Assembly (NCBI GenBank): GCA_910579035.1
Contig: CAJTSR010000037.1
Coordinates: forward strand, 1 to 18,635
Direction: 5' to 3'
DNA: 18,635 nucleotides
Origin: an uncultured Muribaculaceae bacterium
Lineage (GTDB): Bacteria; Bacteroidota; Bacteroidia; Bacteroidales; Muribaculaceae
Below, one piece after another: positions 12,883-18,635 of this stretch. The number at the start of each line of letters is the position of its first letter. Within the stretch, counting starts at the first letter, position 1. The notes beneath the pieces are model-generated. The model searched no databases. It worked only from the letters and a program-made list of their open reading frames with translations, and had not been told where the DNA came from. The position numbers and the translations under genes are program-made.

Positions 12883-14420
12883 GATTCCTGATTGTATTCA
12901 TATTGTTTGCCGGAGCGCTCGGAGCCGAAGCTTCAGGCAGGGCCGAAAAGGCACTTGCCGAGCTTGACCGCGCTCTCGACCGTCGCACGGTGTATATCGA
13001 TGCCCGCCAGAAGCACATCGACAGTCTTATCTCGCGGCTCGACAGTGCGGTAAAGCCCGATTCCGGCCTGTTGATGGATATTGCCGACGCCTATACAGGC
13101 TTCGACAATGATTCTGCTTTAGCATATTTGCAGAGGGGCATAGACACGACCGAGGGGCTTGCCGAAATGGAGTTCAGGTGGCGCCATGCCTCCTTGCTGC
13201 CTCTCGCCGGTTTCTTTGCGATGGCTCTCGACGAATATGCCTCCATCAACCCCGACAGCATACCTGCCGAGAAACTGGCAGGATATTATGATGCCGGCCG
13301 CCAGATGAACAGCTATATCGCTACCTTTTTCAAGATGTACCCCGAGGTATATACCCGGAGGCAGAATAGTGCTCTCGAAATGCAGAAGAAGTTGCTCGAC
13401 ATTCTGCCTCGCGAGAGTGCCGAGTATAAGTTTAACCTCGGCGAGTATAATTTTCTCACGGGTCAGACTGTGAAAGCAGCCGTGCTCCTCGGGGAGATTG
13501 TGGATATAGAGCCTCCGGGCAGCAAATTCAGGGCGAGGGCGGCGCATCATCTGTCGACCATTGCAAAGGCGGGAGATGACGAGGACTCGTATATATACTA
13601 TCTTGCACAGTCGGCCATCGACGACGTTCTGTCGGCCACACGCGAGGTAGCGTCGCTTCAGGAGCTCGGCGCGAGCGTCAATGCCGAGGGCGATGTGCCG
13701 AGGGCGCACCGCTATCTTTCTACAGCGGTGGCCAACGCCGTGGAGTGCGGCGCTCCCCTGCGTATGATTGACAGCAGCAAGTCGCTGCCTATCATAGAGC
13801 GGGCGCACAGCGCGCATATAGGCGCATGGCGCCGCACTATGTACTGGATTATGGGTGTTATGGCAGTGCTTGTGCTCGTGCTGGTGGGCACATTGCTGTT
13901 CCTGCGCCACGAGATGCGTAAGATGCGCAGCCTGCAGGCTAAGCTCAGGGGAGCAAACTATGCCAAGGACATATACATAAGCCAGTTTTTGCAGTTGTGT
14001 TCCATATATATGGACAAGCTCAACCAGTTCTGTAAGATAACGGTGCGCAAGATTGCCGCCGGACAGGCCGACGAGCTTTTCAGAATGGCGAAGTCGGGCA
14101 AATTTGTGGAGGAGCAGAGCAATGAATTTTACGATATATTCGACAACGCCTTTCTCCACATATATCCTACCTTTATAGAGGAAGTGAACAGCCTGCTAAG
14201 ACCCGAAGAGCGGATAGAGCTTCGCGAAGGAGAAAAAATGAACACTGACCTGCGTATCCTTGCCTTTATGCGCCTCGGCATAGAGGACAGTTCGAGAATA
14301 GCCCAGGTGCTTAATTATTCGTTAAATACTATTTACGCATACAGAAATAGGTTAAAGGCCAGAGCGTTAAACAGGGAACGCTTCGAGGAGGACGTTATGA
14401 AAATCAACTCCTCCATCTGA
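12879..14420 (+). CDS. DUF6377-type membrane-anchored regulator with TPR-like N-terminus
   Basis: The 513-residue product starts at an ATG overlapping the mutL stop; an upstream in-frame extension inside mutL is not credible because the signal sequence MRFLIVFILFAGALGAEA begins here. Residues 20-310 are helix-rich, TPR-like and probably periplasmic. One transmembrane helix spans about 322-342 (YWIMGVMAVLVLVLVGTLLFL). The cytoplasmic part opens with a coiled stretch, then YISQFLQLCSIYMDKLNQFCK and FDNAFLHIYPTFIEEVNSLL, features of DUF6377. It ends in a helix-turn-helix-like unit after M454 (LRILAFMRLGIEDSSRIAQVLNYSLNTIYAYRNRLKARAL), like a LuxR/sigma region 4 fold. It is likely a one-protein sensor-regulator; signal and targets are unknown. 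Confidence 0.87.
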   Translation: MRFLIVFILFAGALGAEASGRAEKALAELDRALDRRTVYIDARQKHIDSLISRLDSAVKPDSGLLMDIADAYTGFDNDSALAYLQRGIDTTEGLAEMEFRWRHASLLPLAGFFAMALDEYASINPDSIPAEKLAGYYDAGRQMNSYIATFFKMYPEVYTRRQNSALEMQKKLLDILPRESAEYKFNLGEYNFLTGQTVKAAVLLGEIVDIEPPGSKFRARAAHHLSTIAKAGDDEDSYIYYLAQSAIDDVLSATREVASLQELGASVNAEGDVPRAHRYLSTAVANAVECGAPLRMIDSSKSLPIIERAHSAHIGAWRRTMYWIMGVMAVLVLVLVGTLLFLRHEMRKMRSLQAKLRGANYAKDIYISQFLQLCSIYMDKLNQFCKITVRKIAAGQADELFRMAKSGKFVEEQSNEFYDIFDNAFLHIYPTFIEEVNSLLRPEERIELREGEKMNTDLRILAFMRLGIEDSSRIAQVLNYSLNTIYAYRNRLKARALNRERFEEDVMKINSSI

Positions 14421-14466
14421 TATTACGGCCTATATGAAACTTAGATTGTGGCCGCTAAACACTATT

Positions 14467-14503
14467 GCTAATCAGCTGTTTAAGGTTTATTAGCTTGTAT
14501 TTT
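14467..14503 (+). terminator. Possible weak terminator after the DUF6377 gene
   Basis: GCTAAT (14467-14472) pairs with ATTAGC (14489-14494), a 6-bp AT-rich stem with a 16-base loop, followed by TTGTATTTT. It is the only hairpin-plus-T arrangement soon after the stop at 14420, and it is weak. Confidence 0.3.
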
Positions 14504-14526
14504 GCGGATTTGTGGTGCGATATAGT

Positions 14527-14559
14527 GTTGACTTTCGGGGGGCGCCGGTGCTAAATTTG
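14527..14559 (+). promoter_or_regulatory. Candidate promoter inside the 440-bp gap
   Basis: GTTG (14527-14530), 21-base spacer, TAAATTTG followed by C (14552-14559). The -7 box matches the Bacteroidetes consensus exactly and the upstream box is one base off. It would start a transcript near 14565 in a stretch with no open reading frame of note. Confidence 0.5.
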
Positions 14560-14564
14560 CATTC

Positions 14565-14784
14565 ACATAGAAAGTTACACAGTTATTAGTTTTAGGATTA
14601 GATAGTACTTAATGTTGTCCCATTCGTTACAGCTATTGATGTGTCTTGGCAGGAGGTATCGCTCTTGTCTTGACCGGCTGAACTGACCGGTGATTGAAAC
14701 GAAAATGTGTTTTATGTTAGTTATGTAATTGTTTTAAGTAAATTAAAACGCAGCAGGGCGCCCTCGTGAGAAGGCGCCCTGTTT
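14565..14784 (+). ncRNA. Candidate small RNA or leader upstream of the SLC13 gene
   Basis: Between a candidate promoter and a strong terminator hairpin lie about 220 AT-rich bases without a plausible gene. Two long-range pairings can close the segment: GTTTTA (14589-14594) with TAAAAC (14744-14749), and TACTTAA (14606-14612) with TTAAGTA (14734-14740). An inner hairpin ACCGG / CCGGT (14673-14677 and 14687-14691) lies within. It could be a free RNA or a leader whose terminator controls the transporter operon. It does not match tmRNA, RNase P or SRP RNA motifs that I know. The pairings are AT-rich and could be chance. Confidence 0.35.
14754..14784 (+). terminator. Strong GC-rich hairpin terminator before the SLC13 gene
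   Basis: CAGGGCGCC (14754-14762) and GGCGCCCTG (14773-14781) form a perfect 9-bp stem around CTCGTGAGAA, followed by TTTGTGCTTT. The T tail doubles as the TTTG box of the following promoter. The loop resembles, in reverse orientation, that of the hairpin at 18412-18445. Confidence 0.75.
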
Positions 14785-14813
14785 GTGCTTTAGATTAATG
14801 ATTCGTAACTTTG
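14782..14813 (+). promoter_or_regulatory. Promoter of the SLC13 transporter operon
   Basis: TTTG (14782-14785), 20-base spacer, TAACTTTG followed by C (14806-14813): an exact match to both Bacteroidetes boxes. The predicted start near 14819 leaves a leader of about 40 bases before the TTG start. Confidence 0.78.
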
Positions 14814-14860
14814 CAAAATAAACGCGTCATAACATTATTATTAAACAAAATCTTAAGAAT

Positions 14861-16684
14861 TTGATACTCACTCTTGCAACATTGGCCTTTGCCGCGATTT
14901 TCTTTGTATGGGGGAAGTTGCGGGCCGACCTTGTGGCTCTTATAGCGCTCAGCGTGCTCGCTCTCGGAGGCGTGCTGACCACGGGCGAGGCATTGTCGGG
15001 ATTTTCCAATTCTATAGTTATAATGATGATAGGCCTTTTCGTGGTGGGAGGGGCCATCTTTAACACAGGCCTTGCCAAAATGCTGAGCGCGCGATTGCTC
15101 AGGCTTGCCGGCAATTCGCCCTCAAGGCTCTTCCTGCTCGTGATGGGAGGTACGGCCCTAATAGGCGCGTTTGTGAGCAATACCGGCACAGTGGCGCTGA
15201 TGCTCCCTATAGTGGTGAGTATGACGGCTGTAAGCGGGGCGTCGGCTTCGAGGCTGCTTATGCCCTTGGCTTTTGCCAGCAGCATGGGCGGTATGATGAC
15301 TCTTATCGGCACTCCGCCCAACCTTGTCATAGCCGAGGTATGGGAGGCAAGCGGGGGGGAGCCGCTTACATTTTTCACATATCTCCCCGGCGGCCTCATT
15401 TGTGTGGCGGTGGGCACGCTGCTTCTTATTCCGCTGAGTAAATGGTTCCTTAACAAGAAGAATCGCGACGAGGGCGACGGGCGCCGCAAGGGCCTCTCAG
15501 AGCTTGTGGAAGAATACAAGCTGCAAGCGGATCTCTATCGGCTTGCAGTGCCCGACGGCTCGCCTGTGTGCGGCAAATCCATAGCCGAGCTTGATTTGCG
15601 ACGACGTTTCGGCCTCGATGTGCTGGAAGTGCGCAGGGGCGACACCAAGAAGCACCTGCTCCGTACCATACGCCAGCATGTGGCAGGACCTGCTACCATA
15701 ATACGTGGCGGGGACATGCTCTATGTGCGTGGCGAGCGGGTAAATATCGACGCTTTCGCCGCCGAGAACGGCGTGGAGCTTGATGCCCGCTCGGAAAATT
15801 CCTTTGAGTTCTATGATATAGGCATTGCTGAGATAGTGCTTATGCCGCATTCGCCCATAGCGAACGAAACCATAGCCGAGCTTGGATTCAGAAAGCGCTT
15901 CGGAGTCAATGTGATAGCTATCCGTCGAAAAAACAGGTACATATCGGCCAATCTTGCCGACGAGATTGTGCATGGCGGCGATGTGCTGCTGGTGCAGGGT
16001 TCGTGGTCGTCGATTGCCGGGTTGACGTCGGAAACCCAGTCGTGGGTGGTGCTCGGACAGCCGCTTGCCGAGGCGTCGAAGGTCACGCTCGATTATAAGG
16101 CGCCTGTTGCAGCGGTGATTATGGCTGCGATGGTGGTGATGCTCGTGCTTGACCTGGTGCCTGCCGTGATTACTGTGATAGTGGCTGCGCTTCTTACCGT
16201 GCTGTGTGGCTGTTTCCGCAATGTTGATGATGCCTACCGCAAAATCAATTGGGAGAGCGTGGTGCTTATTGCGGCGATGATGCCTATGTCGTTCGCTCTT
16301 GAGAAGACGGGTGTGTCGCGGGCGGTTTCCGACAGCCTTGTGGGCACTCTCGGCTCGCTCGGACCCTTGCCCTTGCTCGCGGGCATATATTTCACTACCT
16401 CGCTGATGACACTTTTCATAAGCAATACGGCCACAGCCGTGCTGCTTGCACCTATAGCGCTTGAAAGTGCCGTTTCGCTCGGTGTGAGTCCGCTGCCGTT
16501 CCTGTTTGCCGTTACTTTCGGGGCGAGCCTGTGCTTTGCCTCTCCATTCTCCACTCCGCCGAATGCCCTTGTGATGCCTGCCGGGCAGTATACCTTTGCC
16601 GATTATATCAAGGTCGGGCTTCCGATGCAGGTGATAATGGGCATCGTGATGATTTTCGTACTACCGTGGTTATTCCCGTTCTGA
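14861..16684 (+). CDS. SLC13/DASS-type transporter with two RCK_C (TrkA_C) domains
   Basis: The 607-residue inner-membrane protein has two hydrophobic halves around a soluble insert. Each half carries the SNT substrate/sodium signature of the DASS family: S106-N-T108 in VSNTGTVALMLPIV and S521-N-T523 in ISNTATAVLLAPIAL. The insert contains two related RCK_C-like modules (about 222-300 and 318-395), each starting with a pattern like SIAELDLRRRFGLDVLEVRRG. Such proteins take up dicarboxylates, sulfate or similar anions with sodium; the substrate is not evident. The start is a TTG: an in-frame stop at 14819-14821 lies upstream and no ATG or GTG falls between, while the first residues form the first membrane helix. 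The gene ends 1 base before the next ATG. Confidence 0.9.
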   Translation: MILTLATLAFAAIFFVWGKLRADLVALIALSVLALGGVLTTGEALSGFSNSIVIMMIGLFVVGGAIFNTGLAKMLSARLLRLAGNSPSRLFLLVMGGTALIGAFVSNTGTVALMLPIVVSMTAVSGASASRLLMPLAFASSMGGMMTLIGTPPNLVIAEVWEASGGEPLTFFTYLPGGLICVAVGTLLLIPLSKWFLNKKNRDEGDGRRKGLSELVEEYKLQADLYRLAVPDGSPVCGKSIAELDLRRRFGLDVLEVRRGDTKKHLLRTIRQHVAGPATIIRGGDMLYVRGERVNIDAFAAENGVELDARSENSFEFYDIGIAEIVLMPHSPIANETIAELGFRKRFGVNVIAIRRKNRYISANLADEIVHGGDVLLVQGSWSSIAGLTSETQSWVVLGQPLAEASKVTLDYKAPVAAVIMAAMVVMLVLDLVPAVITVIVAALLTVLCGCFRNVDDAYRKINWESVVLIAAMMPMSFALEKTGVSRAVSDSLVGTLGSLGPLPLLAGIYFTTSLMTLFISNTATAVLLAPIALESAVSLGVSPLPFLFAVTFGASLCFASPFSTPPNALVMPAGQYTFADYIKVGLPMQVIMGIVMIFVLPWLFPF

Positions 16685-16685
16685 T

Positions 16686-17603
16686 ATGAATGCTCGCGAA
16701 TTTCAGCGCAGAGCCAAGCCGTGGGTGCTTCCGCTGGCTATGTTGTGCGGTCTGTTGTTCCACCCTTGGCTCGAAGCCGTGGCGTGGGTGGTGCCGTATC
16801 TGATTTTTACGATGCTGACCATAACGTTCTGTCGTGTGCGGCCGCGGCAGTTTGAGCTTAGCACGATGTTGTGGATTATGCTTGCGATCCAGCTTGCGGG
16901 TTCGGCGGTTGTATTCCTTGTTTTACGCCCTTTCAGCCTTGATGTGGCTCAGGCAATATTCATATGCGTGCTTTGCCCTACGGCGACTGCCGCTCCCGTG
17001 GTGACGGGCATGCTTGGTGGCAGTGTGCCCCGTGTGGCGGCATATTCGGTGCTGTGCAATCTTGCTGTGGCACTCCTCGCGCCCCTGCTCTTTGTGTGGG
17101 TGGGGGAAGGAGCTGCGGCCATGAGTTTTGCTGATGAGTTTAAATCCGTGGCCTTGCAGGTAGCTCCGCTTATTGTGCTGCCTTTGGCGCTTGCTTTCGG
17201 CCTGTATTTCTTTGCTCCGAAGGTTCATTCGGCCATCGGCAGCGTGCAGGGAGTGTCCTTTTACTTGTGGGCGGTTTCGCTTGTGGTGGTTGTAGGACGG
17301 GCTGTGGCATTCATTTTGGCCGAGCCTGCGGCTGCTATTCCGGAGATGATTGTGATAGCCTTGGGCGCCGGAGTGGTGTGTGTGCTGCAGTTTGCGGCAG
17401 GGCGCAGGATAGGACGCAGGTACGGCGATGCTGTGTCGGGCGCGCAGGGACTGGGACAGAAAAACACTGTGCTTGCAATATGGATGGCGCTCACGTATCT
17501 CAATCCTATAGCTTCGATAGGGCCGGCGGCATATATAGTGTGGCAGAACAGCATTAATTCCGCCCAGTTATATTTTAAGATGAAGCATACCCGGGCTGAT
17601 TGA
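16686..17603 (+). CDS. Bile acid:sodium symporter (BASS)-family transporter
   Basis: The 305-residue product is hydrophobic throughout, with about nine or ten predicted membrane segments. The first are at residues 12-32 (WVLPLAMLCGLLFHPWLEAV) and 36-50. It shows the BASS-type substrate/sodium crossover segment CPTATAAPVVTGMLGGSVPRVAAYSVLCN and, near the C-terminus, the conserved GLGQKNTVLAIWMALTYLNP. Despite the family name, many bacterial members carry other organic anions such as pyruvate-like or pantoate-like acids, and the cargo is not predictable here. It is translationally coupled to the SLC13 gene (1-base gap) and followed after 22 bases by a regulator, suggesting a joint uptake module. 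Confidence 0.85.
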   Translation: MNAREFQRRAKPWVLPLAMLCGLLFHPWLEAVAWVVPYLIFTMLTITFCRVRPRQFELSTMLWIMLAIQLAGSAVVFLVLRPFSLDVAQAIFICVLCPTATAAPVVTGMLGGSVPRVAAYSVLCNLAVALLAPLLFVWVGEGAAAMSFADEFKSVALQVAPLIVLPLALAFGLYFFAPKVHSAIGSVQGVSFYLWAVSLVVVVGRAVAFILAEPAAAIPEMIVIALGAGVVCVLQFAAGRRIGRRYGDAVSGAQGLGQKNTVLAIWMALTYLNPIASIGPAAYIVWQNSINSAQLYFKMKHTRAD

Positions 17604-17670
17604 ACAATGGCCGCAGGGTTGCGTTATGTATAAGAGGAGATCAAAGCACCCTCTAAAAAAGACTTCGAAT

Positions 17671-18381
17671 ATGGCAAGTATGTTAGAACAACTTATGGAG
17701 CTTCCGCTTTTCAGAGGCGTTTCGCACACGCGTATGGCTCAGACGGTGGGAGATGCCAAGTTCCATTTTTTGAAATATCCGGAGGGTGAGGTTATTATAC
17801 GTTCGGGCGACCGCTGCGAGCATATCACCTTCATTCTCTCAGGCTCTGTGCGTTCGGTGGTGTCGAACGAGTCAAAACGCTTTTCCATAGCCCAGACCAT
17901 ATCGGCGCCTGCCGCTTTGGCTCCGAATTTTCTGTTCGGTCGCATCACGAACTATCCGTATACCGTCACGGCGCATGCAGGCGGCGCAAGCATTCTGCAG
18001 ATTTCAAAGTCGGATTATGTGAAGATACTTCAGAGCGACACCGTTTTCCTGTTCAATTTCCTAAATGCCCTCTCCGTTTGCGCGCAGAAAGGCATCGACG
18101 GCATACTCTCGCTGACATCGGGCAGCATAGAGCAGCGCATAGCCTTCTGGATTGTGGCTCTTACCCAGCCCGGAGGCAGCGACGTGGTGCTCAGCTGTCC
18201 GAGGCGAGATCTCTGTTCGATATTCGGCGTGCAGCGCACCACTTTCGAGGCCGCCCTTGAAAATATGAAAAAAAGCGGGCTGATTACATATTCGCTCAAA
18301 GAACTCCGCGTCACAGACCGCCGTCGGCTCGTGCTGATGCTTGAGCGGGACGCCGAAAACGGTGGCGAAGTACACGATTAG
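17671..18381 (+). CDS. Crp/Fnr-family transcriptional regulator
   Basis: With the start at 17671 the product has 236 residues. Residues 10-130 form a cyclic-nucleotide-binding-like beta roll (FHFLKYPEGEVIIRSGDRCEHITFILSGSVRS). A long dimerisation helix follows, then a winged helix from about C176 (CPRRDLCSIFGVQRTTFEAALENMKKSGLITY), in which SIFGVQRTTFEAAL is the recognition helix-turn-helix. The canonical cAMP pocket residues (the GE...RxA arrangement) are not apparent, and there is no Fnr-type N-terminal cysteine cluster, so the effector is unknown. An ATG at 17626 is also in frame and would add 15 basic residues, but the family-like start MASMLEQLMELPLFRG fits better. It probably controls the two transporters upstream. 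Confidence 0.88.
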   Translation: MASMLEQLMELPLFRGVSHTRMAQTVGDAKFHFLKYPEGEVIIRSGDRCEHITFILSGSVRSVVSNESKRFSIAQTISAPAALAPNFLFGRITNYPYTVTAHAGGASILQISKSDYVKILQSDTVFLFNFLNALSVCAQKGIDGILSLTSGSIEQRIAFWIVALTQPGGSDVVLSCPRRDLCSIFGVQRTTFEAALENMKKSGLITYSLKELRVTDRRRLVLMLERDAENGGEVHD

Positions 18382-18411
18382 TTATTATTGAACGCCCATT
18401 CTCTTGATATA

Positions 18412-18445
18412 ACAAAAGGCGCCTTCTCGCGAGGGCGCCTTTTGT
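18412..18445. terminator. Perfect 12-bp hairpin ending the transporter-regulator operon
   Basis: ACAAAAGGCGCC (18412-18423) and GGCGCCTTTTGT (18434-18445) form a perfect stem around the loop TTCTCGCGAG, itself containing the palindrome CTCGCGAG. T-rich sequence flanks the GC core on both strands, so it can terminate transcription in both directions. Confidence 0.82.
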
Positions 18446-18561
18446 TTGTAGCCGTCTAAGACTGGAAAAAATAGAGCGGCTTGCAAACTAAACAATTCTT
18501 AGAAATGTTGCGTATTGTCTACCGGAAACAATTAATTTTTCTCGTTCGTTATTTACAATGA

Positions 18562-18580
18562 TTCGGTAAAAATTACCGAA
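18562..18580. repeat. 19-bp palindrome in the terminal intergenic region
   Basis: TTCGGTAA (18562-18569), spacer AAA, TTACCGAA (18573-18580): a perfect 8-bp inverted repeat. It lies between the Crp/Fnr terminator and the window edge, in an AT-rich stretch without a gene. The shape suits an operator for a dimeric regulator or an RNA hairpin; no T run follows. Confidence 0.5.
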
Positions 18581-18586
18581 GTAGTT

Positions 18587-18617
18587 GAAACTTAAGTTAA
18601 TATGTCGAATTGTCAAA
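18587..18617 (-). promoter_or_regulatory. Candidate minus-strand promoter
   Basis: On the minus strand TTTG (18617-18614), 19-base spacer, TAAGTTTC (18594-18587), one mismatch to TAnnTTTG. It points away from the window edge toward the bidirectional hairpin at 18412-18445, with the 19-bp palindrome immediately downstream. No minus-strand gene is present there. Confidence 0.3.
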
Positions 18618-18635
18618 TACGAATGAATCGCCAAA

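Noticed and set aside
13119..14159. 346-codon minus-strand frame under the DUF6377 gene
   Set aside because: His/Arg/Leu-rich composition typical of a shadow frame; the plus strand encodes a coherent signal peptide, membrane helix and HTH.
14434..14493. 19-codon frame starting ATGAAACTTAG just after the DUF6377 gene
   Set aside because: Too short, no ribosome-binding context or similarity to a known leader peptide, and it overlaps a weak hairpin.

Overview
The window looks like a chromosomal segment of a Bacteroidales bacterium, most likely a gut-type lineage near Muribaculaceae. This placement is an inference from protein content: PepSY-like and DUF6377 proteins, a TlpA/DUF4369-like thioredoxin, the rpsU-xer-hpf order, a 330-residue EF-Ts, and promoters of the Bacteroidetes form TTTG-N19/20-TAnnTTTG. 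Shine-Dalgarno sequences are nearly absent. The segment is mostly core genome. I see no insertion sequence, prophage, CRISPR array, polysaccharide-utilisation locus or recognisable defence system.

Layout. (1) 136-3312, minus strand: translation operon rplM-rpsI-rpsB-tsf, followed by tRNA-Arg(TCT) and its terminator. It is driven by a clear promoter and a foldable 5' leader. (2) 3508-3904, plus: rpsU as a single-gene unit with its own promoter and terminator. (3) 3915-6232, plus: xer-type tyrosine recombinase, short hibernation factor hpf with an unusually strong Shine-Dalgarno sequence, and a periplasmic thioredoxin-like protein, ending at a terminator; a GNAT acetyltransferase starts immediately after that terminator. 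(4) 6703-10437, plus: dacB-type peptidase, an unknown Glu/Pro-rich protein, rsmI and a coiled-coil lipoprotein, bounded by a promoter and a terminator. (5) 10484-14420, plus: PepSY-like exported protein, mutL, and a membrane-anchored DUF6377 regulator overlapping mutL by 4 bases. (6) 14421-14860: an AT-rich gap with a possible structured transcript that ends in a strong hairpin. (7) 14782-18445, plus: SLC13-type transporter, bile acid:sodium symporter-family transporter and a Crp/Fnr-type regulator, ending in a near-perfect 12-bp hairpin.

How they work together. Regions 1-3 serve ribosome production and hibernation. Region 4 combines cell-wall trimming, 16S rRNA methylation and an envelope lipoprotein. 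Region 7 reads as a self-contained organic-anion uptake module with its own regulator.

The points most worth a second look are the degenerate endonuclease motifs of MutL together with a promoter placed almost at its start codon, the 10-base anti-SD complement in front of hpf in the same neighbourhood as rpsU, the rplM leader fold, and the possible small RNA or leader before the SLC13 transporter. All calls come from reading the sequence; no database search or folding program was run.
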